Shown here piece after piece: positions 21,583-30,298 of a DNA stretch of 30,374 bases. The notes under the pieces were generated by a model that saw only the letters and a program-made list of their open reading frames with translations, did not search any database and was not told where the DNA came from. The stretch is from UQRS01 sp050946935. GTDB taxonomy: Bacteria; Bacillota; Clostridia; Oscillospirales; Acutalibacteraceae. The stretch spans positions 1 through 30,374 of the forward strand of contig JBMNVR010000021.1 of NCBI GenBank assembly GCA_050946935.1, written 5' to 3'. Numbering within the stretch: position 1 is the stretch's first letter; the number at the start of each line of letters is the position of its first letter. The translations under genes and the position numbers were made by a program.

Positions 21583-23753
21583 GCTGGATCCGACGGCTTT
21601 TTCCCCTCTTCGGCCGGGGCGGAGAAAAGACGGATGGTCGCTTTGAACAAATCGCCGTCGATGTCGATGGAAAAATCTCCCCGTTGCAGGTCGGTCAAGC
21701 TGCGGGCGATCGACAGGCCGAGGCCGCTCCCTTCGGTTGATCGGGCGGCGTCGCCGCGGACAAAACGTTCCATCAGTTCCTCCGGCCGGACGTTCAGCGG
21801 CTGGCGGGAGATGTTCTTCAGTGTAATTTCTACCCGGTTTGCTTCTCCGGACCGGGCGGTGATATAAACGCGGGTGCCGGGCAGGGCGTATTTGCAGATG
21901 TTCCCGAACAGATTATCCAGTACACGCCAGAGCAGCCGTCCGTCGGCCCAGACCAGCAGATTTTCCTCACACTCGACAATCGGCTCCAGCCCGGCGGCAT
22001 CGAAACGGTCCCCGTATTCGGCCGCCGCCTGGCCGATCAGTTCGCACACCCGGGTTTTGGCAAGCTGGACGCTGATGTTCCCGGTGGAGGCCTTGGATGC
22101 CTCTACCAGATCCTCGATCAGCTTTTTCAGCCGGGCCGACTGCCGCTCCAGCACCTCAAGATAGGCGTCGGCGGTCGACGATCCGATTTTCTCTTTTTTC
22201 AGCAGGTCGATGTAGTTGATGATGGAGGTCAGCGGCGTTTTAATATCATGCGAGACGTTGGTGATCAGCTCGGTTTTGAGCCGCTCGCTTTTCATCTTTT
22301 CTTCGACCGCTTTGGTCATGCCCAGCCGCGCGCTGTTCAGGTTTTCGGCGTGTTTTTTGAAATCGCCGCGCAGACTGGCCGTATCGGTTTTGTATTCCAG
22401 ATTGCCTGCGGCCAGCATCTCCCCGCTTTGCTGGAGTGTTTTGAGCATTCGCATCAGGTACAGCGCGCCGAGAAACAGCAGGGCGTGGAAACCAAGCCAC
22501 CACAGGACGAACAGAAAATTGGCTTCATAGCGGAAAAGCAGGATGAAAATAAATTCGATAAAGATCACGGCGGCGGCGCACAGCGCCCCTTTCCAGAACA
22601 TCGGGATTTTCCCCATCAGCCGGACGGCCCCGCCGCCGAAGCGGTAAATCAGGGTGTTTTTAAAAACCGCACCCAGCTTGATCCGGGTGGCGGTCGACAG
22701 CAGCGTCATCAGCAAAACCGAACCGCAGCCGACCAGTCCCAGTGCGTTGACCAGGTATCCGGCCAGATCGAACTCGGCCGCCGCATAGCCGAAGGCCGCC
22801 ATCCCGCACAGCAGGAACAGGCAAAACATGATAATCAGATACAGGTCAAACGGGATCTTATCCTGGAAATTGGCGACAATCCCCTCCCGCCCGGCGCGGT
22901 GTCCGGCGGCGCACAGCAGGAAAATGACCAATACGAGGCAGACAAACGCACAGGCGATGAACAACACCGGCATCAGGGTTTTGTGCTGGTTCAGAAAATG
23001 ATCGAACTGGTAATAGTAATAGTAGGCGTCTCCGGAGGAGATCGGGTTCAGCACATAATAGTTGATGATGACATTATAGGAAAGATCCAGCGAACTCTTG
23101 CTTCCGGTGTATCCGGCGTCATAATACGGAATGTACAGGTCGGAGTTTTCCATATTTCCCTGATAGGCGTAGGAGGCGTTATAGCCGTAATTCTCTCCGT
23201 TATAGGTGCCGAACAACAGCTTGCCTGAGGTGGTTTTGACTTCGTATTTGAAATTGTCGCTGGTTAAGATTTTCTCATAGTAATTCAGATAGCTGTCCTC
23301 TATGCCGGACAAACGGTTAAAGGCGCCCTCCGGCGCGTCACGCAGAACGTCGGCCGGTGTGGGCAGCGCGGCCGAGGGCGCCGTGTCGGTGGATCCGTTC
23401 TTTGCAGCCTCATCCGTTGCGGCGGTCGTCGACGAAACCCCGTCGTCTTGGCCATCCGGCTGGGAAGCCGCCTCGTCGGTTTGCTCCTCCGTTTGGATGG
23501 AGGCTTTTTCAACCGCCTGTTCCACCTGCAATTCCAACAGGCGTTCAAAGTGGTTGGTTACCTCGATATAATCCTTATAGGCCTGGTTGGAACAAAAAGA
23601 CGTACTGTAAAAATCCGCCGTTCCGGAGGAATAGTGGCCTTGCTCGGCCGCCAGCAGGGTTCCGATGGCTGAGAGGGCGCAGACCGTGCCAAACAGGATG
23701 GTCAGGATCACGGCTGTGATCTTGACCGCCAGGTTTTCTGTCAATCCTTTCAT
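21579..23753 (-). CDS. Sensor histidine kinase with large extracellular region
   Basis: The 724-residue kinase has a first membrane helix (about 11-35), then a roughly 225-residue outside part. That part holds a low-complexity Gln/Glu/Thr/Ala/Asp linker (about 85-130) and a Tyr-rich region (about 180-250). Several further helices lie between about 260 and 435. The cytoplasmic end has a HAMP-like stretch, the phospho-acceptor box ELITNVSHDIKTPLTS (H502), the N box NLFGNICKYA and the G box GSGLGLSIARSL, so it looks active. The start is ATG 23753, 10 bases after AAGGAG; an in-frame ATG at 23774 would contain that site. It lies 40 bases downstream of the response regulator, as one operon. Confidence 0.9.
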   Translation of the reverse strand: MKGLTENLAVKITAVILTILFGTVCALSAIGTLLAAEQGHYSSGTADFYSTSFCSNQAYKDYIEVTNHFERLLELQVEQAVEKASIQTEEQTDEAASQPDGQDDGVSSTTAATDEAAKNGSTDTAPSAALPTPADVLRDAPEGAFNRLSGIEDSYLNYYEKILTSDNFKYEVKTTSGKLLFGTYNGENYGYNASYAYQGNMENSDLYIPYYDAGYTGSKSSLDLSYNVIINYYVLNPISSGDAYYYYYQFDHFLNQHKTLMPVLFIACAFVCLVLVIFLLCAAGHRAGREGIVANFQDKIPFDLYLIIMFCLFLLCGMAAFGYAAAEFDLAGYLVNALGLVGCGSVLLMTLLSTATRIKLGAVFKNTLIYRFGGGAVRLMGKIPMFWKGALCAAAVIFIEFIFILLFRYEANFLFVLWWLGFHALLFLGALYLMRMLKTLQQSGEMLAAGNLEYKTDTASLRGDFKKHAENLNSARLGMTKAVEEKMKSERLKTELITNVSHDIKTPLTSIINYIDLLKKEKIGSSTADAYLEVLERQSARLKKLIEDLVEASKASTGNISVQLAKTRVCELIGQAAAEYGDRFDAAGLEPIVECEENLLVWADGRLLWRVLDNLFGNICKYALPGTRVYITARSGEANRVEITLKNISRQPLNVRPEELMERFVRGDAARSTEGSGLGLSIARSLTDLQRGDFSIDIDGDLFKATIRLFSAPAEEGKKPSDPA

Positions 23754-23793
23754 GGAAAAATCACTCCTTAACACTTATAAGCGCGCCGTGCCT

Positions 23794-24489
23794 TTACGCG
23801 TTGTCCTTGTCAAATTTGTATCCCTGTCCCCAGACAACCTTCAGATACCGCGGTTCGGCGGGATTGATCTCAATCTTTTCCCGCAGATGACGGATGTGTA
23901 CAGCCACCGTGCCGTCGCAGCCGAAAGCGTCGTCCTTCCAGACGGCCGTGTAAATATCGGATGAAGAGAAAACCTTGCCGGGATTCCTCAGCAGCAGCCG
24001 GAGAATGTTATACTCGATCGGGGTAAGAGAGACCGACTCCCCATCCAGGGTGACCGCCTTGGCGTCGTCGTCCAGCTCCAGCCCGCCGATCCGGATGACC
24101 GAGGGTGCTGCGCCGCTGCCGCCAAAATGGACATACCGGCGAATCTGAGACTTGACTCTCGCGATAACCTCCACGGGGTTGAAAGGCTTGGTGATATAAT
24201 CATCGGCGCCCAGCCCCAGCCCCAGAACCTTGTCAGTATCCTCCCCCTTGGCGGTGAGGAAGATGACCGGGACGTTGCTGCTCTCCCGCAGTTTGACAAC
24301 GGCGGTGATGCCATCCATTTGCGGCATCATGATGTCCATTAAAACGAGGTGCACCTCGTTTTGCGCAAGCAGTTGGAGTGCCTCCTCTCCGTTACAGGCG
24401 AGCAGGACGTTATACCCTTCGGCCGAAAGGTAGATTTTCAGTGCCTTTGCTATATCTTTTTCATCGTCACAAACGAGTACCGTATGCAT
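23794..24489 (-). CDS. OmpR-family response regulator
   Basis: The 231-residue protein has a receiver domain with the acidic pocket (DDE at 8-10), phospho-acceptor D52 in LVLMDIMMPQMDG, T79 in FLTAKGED and K101 in YITKPF. It is followed by an OmpR/PhoB winged helix with SLTPIEYNILRLLLRNPGKVFSS and TVAVHIRHLREKIE. It is the cytoplasmic partner of the kinase gene that follows. GGAGG lies 8 bases before ATG 24489; the longer in-frame ATG at 24537 is not supported. Its promoter region has 11-bp direct repeats suited to an OmpR-type dimer, so self-regulation is likely. Its target genes are unknown; the divergent GH76 gene is the obvious candidate. Confidence 0.93.
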   Translation of the reverse strand: MHTVLVCDDEKDIAKALKIYLSAEGYNVLLACNGEEALQLLAQNEVHLVLMDIMMPQMDGITAVVKLRESSNVPVIFLTAKGEDTDKVLGLGLGADDYITKPFNPVEVIARVKSQIRRYVHFGGSGAAPSVIRIGGLELDDDAKAVTLDGESVSLTPIEYNILRLLLRNPGKVFSSSDIYTAVWKDDAFGCDGTVAVHIRHLREKIEINPAEPRYLKVVWGQGYKFDKDNA

Positions 24490-24535
24490 GCTCTCATCCT
24501 CCGGATTGTTTTCTCCCCCTCCCGGGTACAGACAC

Positions 24536-24592
24536 ATAGTACCACAGGAAGATTTAAATAGAAAGTGGCAAATTATTTAAGAAATTTTTAAG
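24536..24592 (-). promoter_or_regulatory. Candidate promoter and direct-repeat operator of the two-component operon
   Basis: On the minus strand TGGTACTAT gives a TGn-extended -10 (TACTAT, 24541-24536) with no good -35. Just upstream are two copies of an 11-base unit, CTTAAAAATTT (24592-24582) and CTTAAATAATT (24581-24571). Repeats at one helical turn are the usual layout for OmpR/PhoB-type regulators. Confidence 0.45.
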
Positions 24593-24755
24593 AGAAGCAG
24601 TAACCGTGAAACCCGTTTTCAAGTGGAAAGAGCGCTCACTCCGTATATTTTAACGGACGATGTTTTTGCGCGTGGTGAAAATAACTGAAAAAAGAAAGGT
24701 TTCTTGGTGGAATGTACAAAAAATCATCAGGTGTGTCTGAATTCCTTTAAAACGT

Positions 24756-24784
24756 TTGATTTTATAAAACACCGCTGGTACAAT
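24756..24784 (+). promoter_or_regulatory. Promoter of the GH76-type secreted protein gene
   Basis: TTGATT (24756-24761) and TACAAT (24779-24784) are separated by 17 bases, with TGG before the -10. The predicted start is near 24791. An upstream in-frame ATG at 24783 lies inside the -10, so translation must begin later. Confidence 0.75.
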
Positions 24785-24818
24785 GAATACAATAACGTTC
24801 ATGCCGGAGGTGCCCGCT

Positions 24819-27800
24819 TTGCAAATATATCAAAAAACAGCGGCGGTTTTTCTGACAGCCGCGCTTTTGCTTACCACCTTTGTGTTTCCGCTCCCGGCCG
24901 CAGGAGAGCGGGTGGAGGCTTTTGCCGATTACGCCGCAGTCGGCCGGCAGATTTCCGAGTCGCTGGCGGAGGTTATCTGGCAGCCGGACAACGAGCGGGC
25001 CTATAATGATCTTGCGGCTAAAAGCGGAGACTCCTTCCTTTGGGGCTACGGCTCTTTGCTGGAGGGGTTGGGTGCCCGTGTGGCCTATAATCCGTCCGAC
25101 GCCTCGGCCGTGGCGGAGTATAAAAAGGCGCTGCGCAACGTACTGAATTATGAAGCCCACAATCTCTACGATAAATACGGGGTGGAGGAGGCGGACTACC
25201 TCGCCCTCAACTGTCTGCCGAACAACGTGAACACCGAGGTGTTCTATGACGACGACATCTGGATCCAGAAGGAATTTCTGAACGCCTATAACACGCTGGG
25301 CAACCCGGAGTATCTTGACCTGGCCCGGCGGGTGCTGAACTACATCTACCGCGGCTGGGACGACAAGCTTGGCGGCGGCATCTACTGGAAGGACACCGGC
25401 TACGGCGGCACCTCGGGCAAAAACACCTGCATCAACGCGCCGGCCGCCATGGCCTCCTGCAAAATGTACATGGCCACGGGGGAACAGACCTATCTGGACT
25501 GGGCGGTCAAAATTTACGACTGGATGGACGCAAAGCTGGTCGATCCGGAGGATCATCTGCTTTGGGACAATGTCGACTATGACAGCGAGGGGAACGAGCG
25601 GATTGACAAAGCCAAGTATACCTATAATTCCGGCTGCTACATTTCGGCCGCGGTGCTTTTGTATGAGATCACTGGGGAGGAGGAATATCTTGCCTCTGCC
25701 CGGGCGACGGCCGCGTCGTCTCTGAGCCGCTGGCTGTATCAGAAGGAATTTGCCGCGCTGGGAGAGACGGCTTATGCCTGGAACAGCGACCACACCTGGT
25801 TCAACAGCAGCCTGGTCGAAGGTTTTCTGAATCTTGAGCGGGTGGCGGGCGATTCCGCGGGAGCGGACGCGGCCCGCAATTCTCTTGCTGCCGCCTGTCT
25901 TTTGTGGGAGGGGAGCGAAACCGGCTGGATGCCGGACAACTGGCAGAGCAGCGACTCCGTAACCCTGGATCAGGTCAGCGTGCTGCAACAGTCAGCAACG
26001 GTCCGCACCCTCTTTCTGCTGGCCGCCTCGATTGAAGAGGATACCGATCCTGTGGCGGCGATCGACGCGATCTCCCGCGCCGAGCCGGGCAGCGCCGCTT
26101 ACCAAAACGCCGTTTTGTCGGCGATGAAGGCTTACTACGCCGCGCCGGCGAAAACGCGGAAGGGTGTTTCGAACCTCTCGGTGCTGGAGGGAGCGCTGCA
26201 AACTCTTTTGGGGGAGGAAGGGGCGGCCGTTTTTGCCCTGACCGAGGGGATCGCCGGCTTCTACTGCGTCACCCATCGGACCGAGGGGGAGCTGAACGCC
26301 CTCCTCGCTGACTATACTGCCCTGAGCGAGACGGCGCGGCGTTATGCCGTGGGCGCCGATCTGCTGACTGCTTTGCTGGAGAAGCAGGTTGAGCTGTTTG
26401 ATTCTTTCGACCTCACTATCACCGGATGGTCGGCGGCCGAAAGCACTCCCTGGCTGGCAGCGGCCGACGACCGGGCAAAGGAAGCGACCCGCACGGCCGT
26501 GGCGGAGGAAATCTATCATCAATATCGCGGCCGACAGTACCGGATGGGACTGGTGAACGGCAGCTATGATCTCAGCAGCTATACCGGAATGCTCGGGCTG
26601 CAGATGGATCGCCGGCCGAACGACAACCTCTACAATCCGTGGGGACATACCAACCGCCGCTGGGCCTATACCGTTGTTCCCTTTACCGGCATGGCGTTCA
26701 GCATTACGGGATATTTCAGCAATGCCTATCCTCTGCCGATCGGCAACAGTTTTACCTATAACGGCAATGTGTACCAGGTCTATATGGAGACCATCCGGTA
26801 TTACGCCGATATTCCGCTGGAGGTCGGCGGCTCGGTCGAGATGCAGAGCCTCGGGTTTTATCCCGGCTCGGGCGACGGCGGAGACATCACTGCCCGCACC
26901 TTTGCCTACAGCTACGCCCTCTACGGACAGGAGGGAAAGACGGCGCTTGCCACCCTCGGCATTCCGACCGGTCACGTGCAGACGTTTGGGGAAATCCTTT
27001 ATCAGAAATTCGAAGGGCCGGAGGGGGTTGCCTATCTGATCAATACAGCCGGGAGGGTTTCGGCCGCCTCGGCCTTGGAGGAGGGGACCGTCGCTTTTGA
27101 GGACACGGTCAAGGACAGCCGCGCCTATGTTCTTTCGGGTGTGCTGGCAAAGGCCTTCCTCTCCCTTGGTGAAAACGGGAGGGCGCGCTTTACGGTCACC
27201 GGCGCGCCGCTGGCTCAGGCGGCCGACGGCGCCATGCTGTTTGAAAATGGGGTGCTGACCGCCGACGGGTTTGCCTCGACCGCATATATGGAAGCGATTG
27301 AGTCTGTAAACGCCGCCATTTCCGCTATCCCGCCGACCGCCTCCCTCACGCTGGAGGACGAGGCGTTGGTCAAAACGGCGCGGATCGCTTATGACGCGCT
27401 GGACGATGCGTGGAAGCCCAAGATTGCGGCCTATGACAAGCTGGTGGAGGCTGAGGCGCAGATCGAATATCTGAAATATGAGACCGACTGCCGCGCCGCC
27501 GCGGTGCCGGTAAACCGGCAGATTGCCGACCTGGGCACGATCGGGATAACCTCCCGCCCGGCGGTGGAGGCGGCAAGGGCCGCCTATGATGCGCTGGACA
27601 GCTTGGCGCAGAGCTTTGTAGAGCAAATCAATGTCCTTTTGGCGGCCGAGGCGCGCATCCATGAGCTGTTCGATACCATAGACCGGGTCAATGCGGCTCT
27701 CGCCGCCCTGCCGGAGGAGATCACCTATCGGGACGGCCCCGCGGTGCGCGAGATTCTGGCCGATTACGAAACGCTGGACGACGTGCAGCGTGCCTATGTG

Positions 27801-29150
27801 CAGGATTACGATAAGGCGCAGGCCGCTCTGACGGCACTCGAAGCCGACTATGCCGCTTTCGGGATCACCGTAACCGGCTGGGCGGAAGCCTCCGCCACTC
27901 CGTGGATGGACGCCCTGCCGGAGGAGGAGCGGGAAGCCACCCGCGCCGCTGTTGCCGACGAGGTGCGGTATCAGTATGTGGTCAACGGCTACAACGTCGG
28001 CGTGGTTAGCGGAAAAGAATGGCCGCTCGGCAACTACAGCGGAATTCTCAGTATCCAGGTTGAAGCACGGCCGAATGACAACATCGGAAATCCGTGGGGC
28101 TCATCCGAACGGCGGTGGGCGACGGTGGTCTCCCCCTTCGGTGGGACGGCTTTCAGCATCTGCGGCTATTTTTCCCGACACTTTCGGTATGAAACGGCCA
28201 TCGGCAATGCCTTTTTGTATAACGGAGTGGTGTATCAGCAGTATTTGAGCTGTGTCTACAGCTATACCGACAAGCCGCTGGTCGACGGCGGCAGTGCGGA
28301 AATGTCGGCGGTGCGCAGCTTCCCTGGCTATGACGGGCAGGACGACGCCACCAACAACACCTTCCGCTACACCTACGCCCTCTATGGGCAGGAGAACAAG
28401 TGGGAGGGCGGTACCCTCGGCATTCCGGCCGGCAACGTCGTCGTCGGTGAAACGGGGATTTATCAGGCGTTTGAGGGCCCACAGGGGACTGCCTACCTCC
28501 TTAACACGGCCGAACGGATTGCCGCCGCAGAGGGACAGGATGAGGTCGCCATCTCCAAAAATAAAGCCTTTGTGCTGACCGGAAAGGCCGCCGAGGTGTT
28601 TGCCGCGCTTGGCGAAAATCCGCTTGTGCAGACCGGCCGGCCGCTCGAGCAGCGGGAGGATGGCATCCTGTTTGAAAACGGTTTGCTGACCGGGGCCGGA
28701 TTTTTCGGCGCCGGCAGTCCCGAGCTGATTCTGGATGGTTTGACCGTCTCCATCTCGACCGGTATGGTGACCGAAGGAACAGACGGTCTGCTGGACATCA
28801 CCTGGAACGGCCGGATTTATACTGAGGCCGACCCGGACAACAGCGTCGAGCTGCTGAACGGGCTGGATATTGCTTTTCTGGCCTATGGCGCGTACTATGG
28901 AATTTCAGAGGCCGAGATTGCCCGTCTGATGTCCGGCAATACGGACGCGGCCGCCCGGGAAGAGATTTTTGCCGGCTCAATCGCGGCCGGGGCAGAGGAA
29001 ATCGACCTCTATGCCCGGTTCGGCTTCCGGCTGCGAGGGGTGAACTCCGGCGCCTATCGGACGGCGGTTTTCTTTCTGCGGTATCGGTATAACGGTCGGG
29101 AGGTGCTGCTGCTCAGCACACCGGATCAGGTAATTGCCTATTTGGAATAA
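24819..29150 (+). CDS. Secreted GH76-type glycosidase with two LGFP-like modules
   Basis: The 1443-residue protein starts at TTG 24819, 8 bases after GGAGG and behind a promoter. It has a signal peptide (MQIYQKTAAVFLTAALLLTTF then PLPAAGE). Residues about 40-410 form an alpha-barrel domain of GH76 type (alpha-1,6-mannanase family), with the paired catalytic aspartates in FYDDDIWIQKE (about 142-146) and the GGGIYWKD motif. A module of about 290 residues (26410-27290) is repeated at 27855-28720, each beginning TGW and containing RPNDN, NPWG and LGFP-like segments LGIP and FEGP. Three helical AYDAL-type repeats (27291-27850) separate them, and an unknown domain (about 28721-29150) ends it. It may act on mannan-like wall or dietary glycan; no LPXTG anchor is seen. 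Confidence 0.8.
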   Translation: MQIYQKTAAVFLTAALLLTTFVFPLPAAGERVEAFADYAAVGRQISESLAEVIWQPDNERAYNDLAAKSGDSFLWGYGSLLEGLGARVAYNPSDASAVAEYKKALRNVLNYEAHNLYDKYGVEEADYLALNCLPNNVNTEVFYDDDIWIQKEFLNAYNTLGNPEYLDLARRVLNYIYRGWDDKLGGGIYWKDTGYGGTSGKNTCINAPAAMASCKMYMATGEQTYLDWAVKIYDWMDAKLVDPEDHLLWDNVDYDSEGNERIDKAKYTYNSGCYISAAVLLYEITGEEEYLASARATAASSLSRWLYQKEFAALGETAYAWNSDHTWFNSSLVEGFLNLERVAGDSAGADAARNSLAAACLLWEGSETGWMPDNWQSSDSVTLDQVSVLQQSATVRTLFLLAASIEEDTDPVAAIDAISRAEPGSAAYQNAVLSAMKAYYAAPAKTRKGVSNLSVLEGALQTLLGEEGAAVFALTEGIAGFYCVTHRTEGELNALLADYTALSETARRYAVGADLLTALLEKQVELFDSFDLTITGWSAAESTPWLAAADDRAKEATRTAVAEEIYHQYRGRQYRMGLVNGSYDLSSYTGMLGLQMDRRPNDNLYNPWGHTNRRWAYTVVPFTGMAFSITGYFSNAYPLPIGNSFTYNGNVYQVYMETIRYYADIPLEVGGSVEMQSLGFYPGSGDGGDITARTFAYSYALYGQEGKTALATLGIPTGHVQTFGEILYQKFEGPEGVAYLINTAGRVSAASALEEGTVAFEDTVKDSRAYVLSGVLAKAFLSLGENGRARFTVTGAPLAQAADGAMLFENGVLTADGFASTAYMEAIESVNAAISAIPPTASLTLEDEALVKTARIAYDALDDAWKPKIAAYDKLVEAEAQIEYLKYETDCRAAAVPVNRQIADLGTIGITSRPAVEAARAAYDALDSLAQSFVEQINVLLAAEARIHELFDTIDRVNAALAALPEEITYRDGPAVREILADYETLDDVQRAYVQDYDKAQAALTALEADYAAFGITVTGWAEASATPWMDALPEEEREATRAAVADEVRYQYVVNGYNVGVVSGKEWPLGNYSGILSIQVEARPNDNIGNPWGSSERRWATVVSPFGGTAFSICGYFSRHFRYETAIGNAFLYNGVVYQQYLSCVYSYTDKPLVDGGSAEMSAVRSFPGYDGQDDATNNTFRYTYALYGQENKWEGGTLGIPAGNVVVGETGIYQAFEGPQGTAYLLNTAERIAAAEGQDEVAISKNKAFVLTGKAAEVFAALGENPLVQTGRPLEQREDGILFENGLLTGAGFFGAGSPELILDGLTVSISTGMVTEGTDGLLDITWNGRIYTEADPDNSVELLNGLDIAFLAYGAYYGISEAEIARLMSGNTDAAAREEIFAGSIAAGAEEIDLYARFGFRLRGVNSGAYRTAVFFLRYRYNGREVLLLSTPDQVIAYLE
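26410..27290 (+). repeat. First copy of internal LGFP-like module
   Basis: The copy shares with the second the order TGW, ATR-AVA-E, Y-Y, RPNDN, NPWG, RRW, G-FS-YF, IGN, YNG, YQ, GGS-EM, F-YSYALYGQE, LGIP, FEGP, INTA and LFENG. The unit is about 290 residues and resembles LGFP-type wall-associated repeats in its last part. Confidence 0.75.
27855..28720 (+). repeat. Second copy of internal LGFP-like module
   Basis: The same motif order as the first copy recurs with clear sequence divergence, indicating an old internal duplication within the gene rather than a recent one. Confidence 0.75.
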
Positions 29151-29284
29151 GGTCGTTTGGTGCGGTCATGCGGTGCGAAGGTATCCTGTGCTTTTCTGAA
29201 ATCTATAAAATTTCATCGGAAGCTCTTCATGAAAAAAGGCGGGTTGGCTGCACACACGGGCGGAACCCGGATGGACGGAGGGAG

Positions 29285-29330
29285 AAAAACACCCTTCAGC
29301 GCAGATTCTTTGCGCTGAAGGGTGTTTTTT
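29285..29330. terminator. Bidirectional terminator between the GH76 and trmO genes
   Basis: AAAAACACCCTTCAGCGCA (29285-29303) pairs perfectly over 19 bp with its complement (29311-29329), loop GATTCTT. A T-run lies on the 3' side of each strand, so it serves both convergent genes. The stretch 29151-29284 before it shows no gene. Confidence 0.93.
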
Positions 29331-29352
29331 CGTTGTTCGTAATAACAGGTTT

Positions 29353-30108
29353 TTAAAGCTTGGATTGTTTTGCGGCTCCGGCGCGTTCCGCGCTTGCGGC
29401 GGAATCGCCGAGGGTCTTTTCCTCCGGCCGGATTTCGAGGATGGTCAGTCGCTCGCCTTCCACGCGAAAACGGACGTCGTTTCCGGCAAATACCATGCCG
29501 TATACCCGGTCGGGTGTATGCTGATAAGCCGGTCGGGGATCCTGCGCCAGCACGTCCAGCAACGCCTCTCGCCGGTCGGCCGGAAGCCGCTCGAGCAGTT
29601 GGCTTGGACAGTCCACTTCCAGCCGGGGGTCGGGCGCCGCCGGGGCGAAGCCGCTCTTCGCATCCGGGTGGGCGTCGGTGTAGGGAAGATAGGGCTTGAT
29701 GTCCAAAATCGGGCTGCCGTCCATCAGGTCGGCTCCGGATATGTACAGCACCGGCCCTTCCGGCGTGTGGAGGTTGACCCCCTCCAGCCGGACGGAGGAG
29801 AGTCCGACAGCGTTTGGCCGGAAGGGAGAGCGGGTGGCAAAGACCCCCATGCGGGTGTTGCCACCCATACGCGGCGGTCGGACGGTGGGGGACCAGCCTT
29901 CCCGGCGGGCGGCTGAAAATTCCCACAGCAGCCAGATGTGGGAGAACCCCTCGATCCCGCGGAGGGCGTCAGGGTTCCGGTATTCCGGCTCGAAAACGAT
30001 CGCGGCGCGTAGCGTCTCTACCAGTCCGCTTTGGCGCGGAATACCGAATTTGGTGGGGAAATCGCTGCGGATGTGCGCGATGATGCGCATGGAAATGGCT
30101 TCGGACAT
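29353..30108 (-). CDS. trmO: tRNA N6-methyltransferase (t6A37), TsaA/TrmO family
   Basis: The 251-residue protein matches the TrmO (TsaA, UPF0066) family, SAM-dependent enzymes that methylate N6 of t6A37 in ANN-decoding tRNAs. Key stretches are IAHIRSDFPTKFGIPRQSG, LRGIEGFSHIWLLWEF, and MGVFATRSPFRPNAVGLSS, the last being the family signature. The SPFRPN core lies at about residues 93-98. The family fold is a beta-barrel, and the C-terminal part is also usual. The start is ATG 30108 with GGTGGAG just upstream; the in-frame ATG at 30147 lacks a ribosome site. It lies directly downstream of a tRNA-Arg gene whose anticodon class carries t6A37. Confidence 0.88.
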   Translation of the reverse strand: MSEAISMRIIAHIRSDFPTKFGIPRQSGLVETLRAAIVFEPEYRNPDALRGIEGFSHIWLLWEFSAARREGWSPTVRPPRMGGNTRMGVFATRSPFRPNAVGLSSVRLEGVNLHTPEGPVLYISGADLMDGSPILDIKPYLPYTDAHPDAKSGFAPAAPDPRLEVDCPSQLLERLPADRREALLDVLAQDPRPAYQHTPDRVYGMVFAGNDVRFRVEGERLTILEIRPEEKTLGDSAASAERAGAAKQSKL

Positions 30109-30176
30109 AAAGCTCCACCTCGATGGATCGTGCCGGGGTGTGAACACCGGCCGGCTTAAAGAATCAAACAGATATG

Positions 30177-30208
30177 AAAATTCCGGATACGATGGTATCC
30201 GGAATTTT
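30177..30208. terminator. Terminator downstream of tRNA-Arg
   Basis: AAAATTCCGGATAC (30177-30190) pairs perfectly over 14 bp with GTATCCGGAATTTT (30195-30208), loop GATG. It lies just past the tRNA 3' end on the minus strand; read-through would feed trmO. Confidence 0.85.
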
Positions 30209-30211
30209 CTC

Positions 30212-30286
30212 TGGCACCCCCTGCGAGAATCGAACTCACAACTAACCCTTAGGAGGGGTTTATTATATCCATTTAACTAAGGGGGC
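30212..30286 (-). tRNA. tRNA-Arg, anticodon CCT
   Basis: On the minus strand 75 bases fold into a full cloverleaf: acceptor GCCCCCT with AGGGGGT (first pair G-U), D stem GTTA/TAAT, anticodon stem AACCC/GGGTT with loop CTCCTAA (anticodon CCT, A37), a 4-base variable loop, T stem GTGAG/CTCGC with TTCGATT, discriminator G and encoded CCA. It reads AGG codons. Confidence 0.95.
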
Positions 30287-30298
30287 AGGTACCAAAAC

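Larger units (their letters stand above)
24490..24818. other. Divergent control region between regulator and GH76 genes
   Basis: This AT-rich 329-base stretch holds no gene. It carries the minus-strand promoter and direct repeats near 24536-24592 and the plus-strand promoter at 24756-24784. Nothing else was recognised between 24593 and 24755. Confidence 0.6.

Noticed and set aside
24747..24760. Possible catabolite-response (cre-like) site TTTAAAACGTTTGA overlapping the GH76 -35
   Set aside because: It matches the cre consensus only in part and cannot be told from AT-rich promoter sequence.
24762..27662. Long minus-strand open frames antisense to the GH76 gene (24762-25988 and 25992-27662)
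   Set aside because: They lie opposite a clear coding gene, have arginine- and glycine-rich shadow composition and no recognisable domains; they are codon-bias artefacts of GC-rich DNA.
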